The notes beneath the pieces are model-generated. The model was not told the DNA's origin and searched no databases. It saw only the letters and a list, made by a program, of their open reading frames with translations. Shown here piece after piece: positions 5,558-11,048 of a stretch of 11,048 nucleotides of DNA (position 1 is its first letter; each line of letters opens with the position of its first letter). Both the position numbers and the translations under genes were made by a program. The stretch is from JAENZQ01 sp964553505 (GTDB lineage: Bacteria > Bacillota > Clostridia > Peptostreptococcales > JAAYPU01): contig CAZKKX010000080.1 in assembly GCA_964553505.1 (NCBI GenBank), positions 1 to 11,048 of the forward strand, in the 5' to 3' direction.

Positions 5558-7309
5558 TTATGCACTATATAATTGGTAGTAAATACCACCCTTTGTCATT
5601 AATTCTTCATGATTCCCTTGCTCTTCGATTCCCTTCTCCGTCAAAACCAGTATGCTGTCTGCATTGCGGATTGTAGTCAGTCTATGGGCAATGGTAAAAG
5701 TTGTTCTCCCTTCGGCAAGCTTTTCCAGAGATTTTTGGACCAGACGTTCACTTTCATTATCAAGTGCAGATGTCGCCTCATCCAAAATAAGGATCGGCGG
5801 ATTCTTAAGGAAAACCCTTGCAATACTGATTCGCTGTTTCTGTCCTCCTGAAAGTAGTACCCCTCTTTCACCTACAAAAGTATCATATCCATTCGGCAAT
5901 TTCATGATGAAGTCATGAGCACCTGCCTGTTTTGCAGCCTCTTTGATTTCCTCTTTTGAAGCACCCGGTCTGCCATACTCTATGTTATTGAAGACAGAGC
6001 CGGAAAAGAGATAAACATCCTGCTGTACCATCCCGATTTGTGACCTGAGGGAGTGCAGTGTAATCGTTCGTATATCCCTTCCGTCGATAAGTATTCTACC
6101 TGATGTCACATCGTAAAATCTTGGAATCAGATTGCAGATTGTGGTCTTTCCTCCTCCGGACGGACCTACCAAAGCAATATTCCCTCCCGGTTTGACATGG
6201 AGATTTATGTTGGAAAGAACATGTTCTTTCTTGTCTGAATATTTAAAGCTTACCTGCTCAAAACGGATATCTCCGACGACTTCACCAATGGGAGTGGCAT
6301 CTTTAACATCCTTGATCTCCACAGGCGCATCCATTACCTCAAAAAAACGCTCCACACCTGTCATACCGCGTTGAAATTGCTCGGTAAACTCCACAATCCG
6401 ACGGACAGAAGCTAAAAGAGTCGTTACATACAGTAAATAAGCGACCAAGTCGGCAGCCGTAATCTTACCCTTTATCATGAATAATGCTCCGGCAACCACT
6501 ACCGTAATATACATAATACCGTCAAAAAGCCTGACAGTACTGTGAAAGCCTGCCATATACCGATATGCTTCTTTTTTTATGATGAGAAAGCCGTTGTTTC
6601 CCTGCCTGAATTTATTTTCTTCGATATCTTCATTTGTATAGGATTTCACTACTCTCATTCCCAATAAGCTGTCTTCTACCTGTGCATTGATCTCGCCCAG
6701 CTGGTTCCTCGATTTTTTAAAAGCCTTTCGCATTTTATGATTGAAAGTCATTGAGCAAATTAACATTATAGGGATAATAGCAAAAATAATCAGTGTCAGC
6801 CAAAAATTCATGGTGCTTAAAATCACAAAGGCTATGCCGATCTTTAATGCACCAATAAAGTATTCCTCCGGACAATGATGCGCAAATTCAGTAATATCAA
6901 ATAAATCACTGGTCATCCGGGCCATCAGCTGACCAATCTTTGTATTGTCGTAATAAGAATATGATAAGTCCTGCAAATGGGAGAATAAATCTCTGCGCAT
7001 ATCGGTTTCTATCTTGGCCCCCATAATATGCCCAACCGAAGCCATTATATAATTAGCCGCAACATCCACAATTCGCAACACAAGATAAAGAGCCCCCAGA
7101 TAAAGAATCAGCTCTAAGGTGAGGCTTTCAATATCGTACATACCTTTTTGAGTAATAAAACGTACAATTAGCGGAAGCACAAGCTCACACGCAGTGGTTA
7201 GAGCCGCACAGAATAAATCCAGAATCAAAATCCATCCATAAGGCTTAAAATAAGGTACAAACCGCTTTATCAAATACGTTGTATTATTAGTGTTATTTTT
7301 TTTAGCCAT
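5558..7309 (-). CDS. ABC-type multidrug/lipid exporter half-transporter (TMD-NBD fusion)
   Basis: The 583-residue protein has an N-terminal transmembrane domain with about six helices (near 27-49, 64-86, 150-168, 169-188, 262-280, 285-303), then a nucleotide-binding domain. All ATPase motifs are intact: Walker A GPSGGGKTT (382-390), Q-loop VQQDVYLF (428-435), signature LSGGQKQR (486-493), Walker B ILILDE (506-511) with the catalytic Glu511, the D-loop SALD, and switch His542 in AHRLTT. This is the type IV exporter architecture (MsbA/BmrA/YfiB type), working as a homodimer or with a second half. No partner half is adjacent, so a homodimer is likely. The substrate cannot be read from sequence. 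The ATG has AAAAGGA about 9 nt upstream, and a promoter with a perfect -35 lies ahead. No convincing terminator follows before the glnA promoter, so limited read-through into glnA is possible. Confidence 0.92.
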   Translation of the reverse strand: MAKKNNTNNTTYLIKRFVPYFKPYGWILILDLFCAALTTACELVLPLIVRFITQKGMYDIESLTLELILYLGALYLVLRIVDVAANYIMASVGHIMGAKIETDMRRDLFSHLQDLSYSYYDNTKIGQLMARMTSDLFDITEFAHHCPEEYFIGALKIGIAFVILSTMNFWLTLIIFAIIPIMLICSMTFNHKMRKAFKKSRNQLGEINAQVEDSLLGMRVVKSYTNEDIEENKFRQGNNGFLIIKKEAYRYMAGFHSTVRLFDGIMYITVVVAGALFMIKGKITAADLVAYLLYVTTLLASVRRIVEFTEQFQRGMTGVERFFEVMDAPVEIKDVKDATPIGEVVGDIRFEQVSFKYSDKKEHVLSNINLHVKPGGNIALVGPSGGGKTTICNLIPRFYDVTSGRILIDGRDIRTITLHSLRSQIGMVQQDVYLFSGSVFNNIEYGRPGASKEEIKEAAKQAGAHDFIMKLPNGYDTFVGERGVLLSGGQKQRISIARVFLKNPPILILDEATSALDNESERLVQKSLEKLAEGRTTFTIAHRLTTIRNADSILVLTEKGIEEQGNHEELMTKGGIYYQLYSA

Positions 7310-7341
7310 ATCAATTAATCCTTTTTAAAATATTCCTGCAA

Positions 7342-7370
7342 TACATATTAAAATACAATTGTTCTGTCAA
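7342..7370 (-). promoter_or_regulatory. Promoter for the ABC exporter gene
   Basis: On the minus strand, a perfect -35 TTGACA (7370-7365) is followed after 17 bp by TATGTA (7347-7342), a weak -10. ACAATTGT, a short palindrome, sits in the spacer. The predicted start leaves a leader of about 25 nt before the ribosome binding site and ATG. Confidence 0.45.
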
Positions 7371-7391
7371 GTCAATATACTTCACAATATC

Positions 7392-7422
7392 AAAAAATCG
7401 AATAGGGCAGGAGTCCTGCCCT
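7392..7422 (-). terminator. Rho-independent terminator of the EamA permease gene
   Basis: On the minus strand, AGGGCAG and CTGCCCT (7422-7416 and 7410-7404) form a GC-rich 7-bp stem with a 5-nt loop. A run of six T (7397-7392) follows after 6 nt. It starts five bases past the permease stop codon and lies ahead of the ABC exporter promoter, so it separates the two genes. Confidence 0.8.
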
Positions 7423-7426
7423 TGGT

Positions 7427-8326
7427 TCAATCAGTTTTTCTATTTTTTATGGTTACAATAGCAACACCTGCTAATATGAAGATGCCGCCAATAAAGAAAT
7501 TAACATCCAATTTTTCTTTCAGCAAAAGCCATCCTAAGAATGAACCTACAACCGGCTGGAAAAAGAAAAACAATGAGCCTATTCCGGCATCCATGAGTTC
7601 CATACCTTTGTTCCAAAGAAAAAATGCTCCGGCAGTCGAAACGATTCCCAGATATAAAACACCTGAAATGATTAAAATACTTTGATAGTAAATTTCATAT
7701 GAATAAAGTTCCCATATCATTACCGGCGTTGTAAAAACAATTGCAAACAATATGGCATAAGTCGTAATGAAAAGTGACGAAAAACGCTTTGAAGCAACTT
7801 TTACATAGACCGATAGCAGTGCCCAAGTAATTGCAGCCCCCGCCAATATGATGCTGCCCAGCAGGTAATCTCCGATATGTATATCCCATCCAATTACAAT
7901 AACGACTCCAGATGATGCCAAAATTACTGAAATAATCTTTCGAACAGTCAACTTTTCCTTCAGCACAAACTTTGCAAAAATCACTATAAAGGCAGGTGTA
8001 GCCGATGTGATCAACGAGCCGGTATGCGCATCCGATAATTTTGTGCCAATGAATTGAAAAGAAATGGATACACAATAACCTATAAACCCAATCCAAGTAA
8101 TCAGTAACCAATCACTCTTCTTTATCGCCGCACAGCAATCTTTATTCTTTATCCGGAAAGCTTTTAATATAGCAAACAAAAAAACAAAACCTATTATATA
8201 ACGCAGCCATACTAAAGTCAAAGGCGGAATGAAATCCAAGACATATTTGCTGACAACATACATACCCCCCCACAGACTTGCGGCTAAAGATAAACAAATT
8301 GCTCCCAGTAAATTTTGTTTATTCAT
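7427..8326 (-). CDS. EamA/DMT-family permease
   Basis: The 299-residue protein is an integral membrane carrier of the drug/metabolite transporter superfamily. It has two tandem EamA repeats (about residues 8-140 and 150-290) with some ten predicted helices. It begins LLGAICLSLAASLWGGMYVVSK, a typical EamA opening with the small-residue/Trp-Gly pattern, and the second half contains FFFFQPVVGSFLGWLLLKEKL, the family's usual P-V-x-x-x-L-GW-x-x-L-x-E motif. The cytoplasmic tail ends in charged residues. Members export amino acids, nucleotides or other small metabolites; this one's substrate is unknown. GGAGG (8338-8334) lies 7 nt before the ATG. The upstream leader holds a short ORF with alternative stems, which may control translation of this gene. 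A strong terminator follows immediately after the stop. Confidence 0.88.
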   Translation of the reverse strand: MNKQNLLGAICLSLAASLWGGMYVVSKYVLDFIPPLTLVWLRYIIGFVFLFAILKAFRIKNKDCCAAIKKSDWLLITWIGFIGYCVSISFQFIGTKLSDAHTGSLITSATPAFIVIFAKFVLKEKLTVRKIISVILASSGVVIVIGWDIHIGDYLLGSIILAGAAITWALLSVYVKVASKRFSSLFITTYAILFAIVFTTPVMIWELYSYEIYYQSILIISGVLYLGIVSTAGAFFLWNKGMELMDAGIGSLFFFFQPVVGSFLGWLLLKEKLDVNFFIGGIFILAGVAIVTIKNRKTD

Positions 8327-8396
8327 GATAATACCTCCGTCTATTATAAGAAAATTTTATAAGAGAATTTCCATAAGACGGGGCATGGCTTTTTTA

Positions 8397-8429
8397 CTGT
8401 CCGTCCCCGGCTTAGGAACGGACAGCCGG
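8397..8429 (-). promoter_or_regulatory. Two mutually exclusive RNA stems in the permease leader
   Basis: On the minus-strand transcript, stem A pairs CTGTCCGT (8425-8418) with ACGGACAG (8404-8397), 8 bp perfect. Stem B pairs CCGGCT (8429-8424) with AGCCGG (8412-8407), 6 bp perfect. They share bases 8425-8424, and stem B's right arm lies in stem A's loop, so only one can form at a time. The left arms lie inside the last codons of the short ORF and its stop is in the loop region. Stem A is followed by TAAAAAA and not T's, so it is not a terminator. TCCGT (8422-8418) could also pair with ACGGA (8340-8336), part of the permease ribosome binding site. Confidence 0.4.
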
Positions 8430-8465
8430 TTGGTCATTCTCGAAAATATCCAAGTATAATCTCAT
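8412..8465 (-). CDS. Short ORF (17 codons) upstream of the permease; possible leader peptide
   Basis: ATG (8465-8463) is preceded by AGGAGG (8479-8474) at an 8-nt spacing, as good a start signal as any large gene here. An extended -10 box lies about 20 nt further up. The product would be MRLYLDIFENDQPAVRS, then TAA. The stop lies 85 nt before the permease ATG, and the last codons overlap two alternative stems. This is the arrangement of a regulatory leader peptide. The opening RLYLD also resembles the start of PIN-domain proteins, so a decayed gene truncated by the GC-rich repeat next to it is a real alternative. No codon run pointing to a particular amino acid is seen. Confidence 0.4.
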   Translation of the reverse strand: MRLYLDIFENDQPAVRS

Positions 8466-8497
8466 TATTCGGTCCTCCTATGAATTATATTTCCTCA

Positions 8498-8506
8498 ATT
8501 ATAACA
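8498..8506 (-). promoter_or_regulatory. Extended -10 promoter before the short ORF and permease
   Basis: TGTTATAAT on the minus strand (8506-8498) is an extended -10 box with a perfect hexamer. No -35 resembling TTGACA is seen 16-18 bp upstream, which extended -10 promoters tolerate. Transcription from near 8491 would include the short ORF and its hairpins in the permease leader. Confidence 0.45.
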
Positions 8507-8547
8507 TATATTCATGAGGTCTTTTTATCTAAAGGGGATTTCAGGTC

Positions 8548-8991
8548 TTAATACCTGGGCTTTTGGCTTTCTTGAATGTAATATTCTTCCACACCCTTTT
8601 CATCCATACGTTTATTATTGTCCAGCCAACGTTTTTTTATAGTCTCTTCAAATTCACCCTGACAGGGAAATTCATCACATTGAAAGCAAAAATCAACCTT
8701 TTTTTCTTTATGACATGTCTTAGCCTGACATTGGACCGGACATTTCACATGCTCGCTTCTGCATCCGCCGCATGAAGCTCCGGCAAATTGATCCAGCATG
8801 GTCTCAAAAGCATCATATCCCACGTAGGAGGAGCTAATTGCTTCTCGAAGTTGAGCCACTCTTTTGTAACCGCTCAATAAAGATTTTAGCTTTGAACTCA
8901 ATACTTTTATTTCCCCGTCTTCATAATCTGCACATCTGCTACAGTCCAATCCGCAAGGCGCAATGTTTTTTACGATTCCTTCATATTTCAT
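8548..8991 (-). CDS. Cysteine-rich DUF3795-like protein
   Basis: The 147-residue protein has 11 cysteines in clusters: CGLDCSRC (residues 13-20), CGGCRSEHVKCPVQCQAKTC (74-93) and CFQCDEFPC (102-110). This layout, opening with IAPCGLDCSRC and ending in C-x-x-C-x-x-FPC, is characteristic of the DUF3795 family. Its function is unknown; the cysteines suggest zinc or iron-sulfur binding. It is soluble with no signal peptide. The start ATG (8991-8989) follows AAGGGGG at a rather long spacing of about 12 nt. An overlapping upstream ATG reaches a stop after three codons and can be excluded. It is preceded by an extended -10 promoter. No terminator follows, so transcripts may continue into the permease leader. 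Confidence 0.8.
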   Translation of the reverse strand: MKYEGIVKNIAPCGLDCSRCADYEDGEIKVLSSKLKSLLSGYKRVAQLREAISSSYVGYDAFETMLDQFAGASCGGCRSEHVKCPVQCQAKTCHKEKKVDFCFQCDEFPCQGEFEETIKKRWLDNNKRMDEKGVEEYYIQESQKPRY

Positions 8992-9029
8992 TTTATCATT
9001 TTCCCCCTTATTAAATAATCATCGTTTTT

Positions 9030-9038
9030 ATTATACCA
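9030..9038 (-). promoter_or_regulatory. Extended -10 promoter for the DUF3795-like gene
   Basis: On the minus strand TGGTATAAT (9038-9030) is a perfect TATAAT with the TG extension. The region 16-18 bp upstream has no good -35 box. The start would be about 30 nt before the ATG. Confidence 0.45.
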
Positions 9039-9123
9039 TCATAATACCTTATCACTACTGTTTTGTTAAATTCATACAAAAAACTTAGAATTGCTTAAAC
9101 AAACGTTTTATAGTTTAATATTT

Positions 9124-9149
9124 AAAAAAGAACCGTAATTTAACGGCTC
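9124..9149 (-). terminator. Rho-independent terminator of the lipoprotein gene
   Basis: On the minus strand, GAGCCGT (9149-9143) pairs with ACGGTTC (9136-9130), including one G-U pair, over a 6-nt loop. Six T (9129-9124) follow directly. It lies 20 nt past the stop of the lipoprotein gene. Confidence 0.8.
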
Positions 9150-9168
9150 ATTTGATGCTATTTTTTTC

Positions 9169-9834
9169 TTAGGGGTTGATATTATAAGTCTCCAGACTTG
9201 AAATCACCTTATAATCACCAGATATAAATTCTCTTTTGACCAGCCCAATCCCATCCTTAAAATACTCAAATATCGTTGAATTTTGCCCTTTGATCTCTAC
9301 TTTGATACAGCTTTGAAATTGACCTGCAGGTGTATCGATTGTAGCATCTGTCCCAACGATTTCTCTTATATCGATTGGACCCTCCCAAGTGGTTCCTGTT
9401 TCAATAGGTGTTTTCAAAATAATTGTGTTGTCGTCGGATTCTTCATCAAGAAAATTGGTTTCTTCATATTCTTCACCTTCAAAAAAAATACGAGTTATTT
9501 CATTTTCTGAAATTTTAAAAACTGATGCACTTACAGTGCCTCCATTGTCTTCTTTGATCTGAGCCAGATTTTCTTCAACATACAGTACTTCACGAGTAAA
9601 TGATGCATATTCGCTACCCTCACCCATGTACTTCCAAGTACTTCCTTGTGTAAGCGGGAAATAGTCACTAAGATTTGGTGCATCTGTTGATTGCTGCTCT
9701 TCTCCTTGCTGCTCTTCTCCTTGCTGCTCTTCTCCTTGCTGCTCTTGTTCCTGATTATCAATATTAGTACAACCCATGGTGAAACTAATAATACAAATAA
9801 AAAGAATCAATAAAAATACTAAACATCGTTTCAA
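9169..9834 (-). CDS. Secreted lipoprotein with a Gln/Glu repeat linker
   Basis: The 221-residue product has a lipoprotein signal: MKRC, a hydrophobic core (LVFLLILFICIISF) and the lipobox-like TMGC with Cys22 as the lipidated residue. An acidic linker follows with EQEQQ and three GEEQQ units (residues 29-48), then a globular domain from about YFPLTQGSTWKY (58-69) to the end, probably mostly beta. It includes the segment DTPAGQFQSCIKVEIKG, a pattern seen in several uncharacterised Firmicute lipoproteins; I know no function for it. It should be anchored to the outer face of the membrane. The start is a TTG (9834-9832), chosen because GGAGGG lies 7 nt upstream and the frame then encodes the full signal peptide. 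The only nearby ATG is out of frame. A good terminator follows. Substrate or partner unknown. Confidence 0.8.
   Translation of the reverse strand: MKRCLVFLLILFICIISFTMGCTNIDNQEQEQQGEEQQGEEQQGEEQQSTDAPNLSDYFPLTQGSTWKYMGEGSEYASFTREVLYVEENLAQIKEDNGGTVSASVFKISENEITRIFFEGEEYEETNFLDEESDDNTIILKTPIETGTTWEGPIDIREIVGTDATIDTPAGQFQSCIKVEIKGQNSTIFEYFKDGIGLVKREFISGDYKVISSLETYNINP
9691..9750 (-). repeat. Four 15-bp tandem units inside the lipoprotein gene
   Basis: The plus-strand unit TTGCTGCTCTTCTCC occurs exactly at 9691-9705, 9706-9720 and 9721-9735. A fourth unit at 9736-9750 has two mismatches. On the coding strand each unit is five codons (GEEQQ, the diverged one EQEQQ). Gain or loss of a unit keeps the frame and would only change the length of the linker between lipid anchor and folded domain. 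Confidence 0.95.
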
Positions 9835-9932
9835 ATTCTTGCCCTCCTATATATTTAGTGTCTCAATATTAGTATTTTTCCTTTTAAATATAATATTCCT
9901 TGCTATCTAAAAACTCTTACACATTCTTATTA

Positions 9933-11048
9933 TTAAATAGAACTGTCTTCTCTGATATATCCTCTTACATAATAAGTTTTCATATATTCTTTTTTTGGTT
10001 TTCTTGCAACTTTTCCAACAATATATTTTCCATATTTAAAAGTGTTAATAAAATAGGTAGTAAATATAGAAGCCAATACACTTACTATAAATAAAAAAGC
10101 CAACGTGATATATGGATTCCAGTTAAGAAACGATATGGATTTTAGATATGTCTTCATTAAATACAAAAAAATCATATGCAAAAAATAAATCCCAAAGGAA
10201 TAACGACTGATAAATATTAAGAGGTTAGGGATTTTTGTTGCCTTATTTGCAATATAATACAACAGGAATATGATACTTATGGAAAAAAAGATCATATCAA
10301 TTCTTTTAGAGCTATTGTCACTTATTATATCACTGTAATACATAAAAAGAACTAAAATAGCTGTAATAAACGGCAGAGAAATAATTTTTGTTCTATAAGA
10401 TTCTGAATTTTTCAGTAAAATATCATAATGCTTCCCACAATAGAATCCTACTGCAAAATAGAAAATCCAAGCCGGAAAACTTCCCCAAGAAAGTGCCATC
10501 CATATAGTTTCCCCATAAGGAACGATGGTTGGATTAACAAAATTAAAAAAAGCTAAATACAACATATTTATAATTAATGTGATCAAAAGAACTTTTTTCG
10601 GAGAAAAATTGTTCAATTTCTTATGCAATAGAATATGCAAGAAATAGAATTGAAAAATTACAATAATAAAGTATCCATGCCGATAAAATCCGAAAAATAT
10701 GTTTTTAAGCATGTTTAATATAAAAACTGTAAATATGGCATGATTTTGGAATCCCCCTGTTTCATGTGTCATTAGAATTGCATAGACAAAACACATTGAA
10801 AAGTAGGGTAATAGAATCAATTTTACTCTCTTTTTTAAAAAATCATTTGGTACTGCTTCCGAATACGAATAAGCCAACAAAAATTCAGAAAGAAAAATAA
10901 ATGTAGGTGTTCCAAAAGTTAATAATAACCGTAATCCCATTAATAAATTTTCATGATAAACTGTTATTGTCAAATCATCGAATTCCATTACTCTCGTTAT
11001 TGAGTGCAACAAAACGACACATAAACATGCAATACTTCTTACCAAATA
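9933..11048 (-). CDS. Acyltransferase-3 family membrane protein (N-terminus cut by window edge)
   Basis: The frame is open to the right edge. The first visible residues, YLVRSIACLCVVLLHSITR, match the family's opening (R-x-x-A-x-x-x-V-x-x-x-H) with the conserved His of the active site. The codon some annotators might take as a start (TTG, 11045-11043) falls inside this motif, so the true start lies outside. About ten hydrophobic helices follow, and SRYSFGIYFLHMIFLYLM near the C-terminus is the usual closing motif. Such enzymes O-acetylate or acylate cell-surface polysaccharides, peptidoglycan or lipids at the membrane; the acceptor is unknown. The tail (KVARKPKKEYMKTYY) is basic and probably cytoplasmic. 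It lies upstream of the lipoprotein gene in the same direction with a 98-nt gap that shows no clear terminator or promoter, so co-transcription is possible. Confidence 0.85.
   Translation of the reverse strand, partial: YLVRSIACLCVVLLHSITRVMEFDDLTITVYHENLLMGLRLLLTFGTPTFIFLSEFLLAYSYSEAVPNDFLKKRVKLILLPYFSMCFVYAILMTHETGGFQNHAIFTVFILNMLKNIFFGFYRHGYFIIVIFQFYFLHILLHKKLNNFSPKKVLLITLIINMLYLAFFNFVNPTIVPYGETIWMALSWGSFPAWIFYFAVGFYCGKHYDILLKNSESYRTKIISLPFITAILVLFMYYSDIISDNSSKRIDMIFFSISIIFLLYYIANKATKIPNLLIFISRYSFGIYFLHMIFLYLMKTYLKSISFLNWNPYITLAFLFIVSVLASIFTTYFINTFKYGKYIVGKVARKPKKEYMKTYYVRGYIREDSSI

Noticed and set aside
7695..8111. 138-codon minus-strand frame
   Set aside because: It is a shifted frame inside the EamA permease gene, rich in Cys/His/Tyr, without a ribosome binding site.
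8397..8425. Hairpin considered as terminator of the DUF3795-like gene
   Set aside because: On the minus strand it is followed by TAAAAAA and on the plus strand by CCGG, so neither direction has a U-tract.
11043..11045. TTG as start codon of the acyltransferase gene
   Set aside because: It falls inside the conserved opening motif (YLVRSIACL), and the frame stays open to the window edge. The real start lies outside.

Overview
The window looks like a chromosomal segment of a low-GC, spore-forming Gram-positive bacterium, most likely a member of Clostridia. The evidence is the AT-rich DNA, strong AGGAGG-type ribosome binding sites, two CotF-like spore coat genes with a plausible sigma-E promoter, and short intergenic gaps with simple hairpin terminators. 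I cannot name the species. No rRNA, tRNA, CRISPR array, phage gene or complete insertion sequence is visible.

Nearly everything is on the minus strand. From left to right: (1) 1-727, the N-terminal part of an exported PQQ-type beta-propeller protein that runs off the left edge. (2) 728-992, a divergent promoter region with an 18-bp near-perfect palindrome overlapping the propeller gene's -35 box. (3) 993-2468, the only plus-strand gene, a 491-residue HTH protein with a large unrecognised C-terminal part. (4) 2486-2551, a long inverted repeat resembling clostridial REP-type elements, which also fits a terminator for the next unit. (5) 2563-3084, two abutting CotF-like coat genes. (6) 3176-3619, a GNAT acetyltransferase. 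(7) 3884-5311, glutamine synthetase glnA with its own sigma-A promoter. (8) 5558-7309, a half-size ABC exporter. (9) 7427-8326, an EamA/DMT-family permease ending in a clear terminator. (10) 8397-8506, a leader containing a 17-codon ORF and two mutually exclusive hairpins. (11) 8548-8991, a cysteine-rich DUF3795-like protein. (12) 9169-9834, a lipoprotein with a 15-bp coding tandem repeat. (13) 9933-11048, an acyltransferase-3 membrane protein cut by the right edge.

The genes do not form one pathway. Most appear to be single-gene or two-gene units with their own promoters: sporulation coat, nitrogen assimilation, export, and envelope functions. The only likely regulator-target relation is between the HTH protein and the divergent propeller gene, and that is inferred from position and the palindrome alone.

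I see no obvious new multi-gene system. The observation most worth following is the short leader ORF with overlapping alternative stems in front of the EamA permease, which has the layout of a translation-attenuation leader. It could instead be a decayed gene fused to a REP-like repeat.
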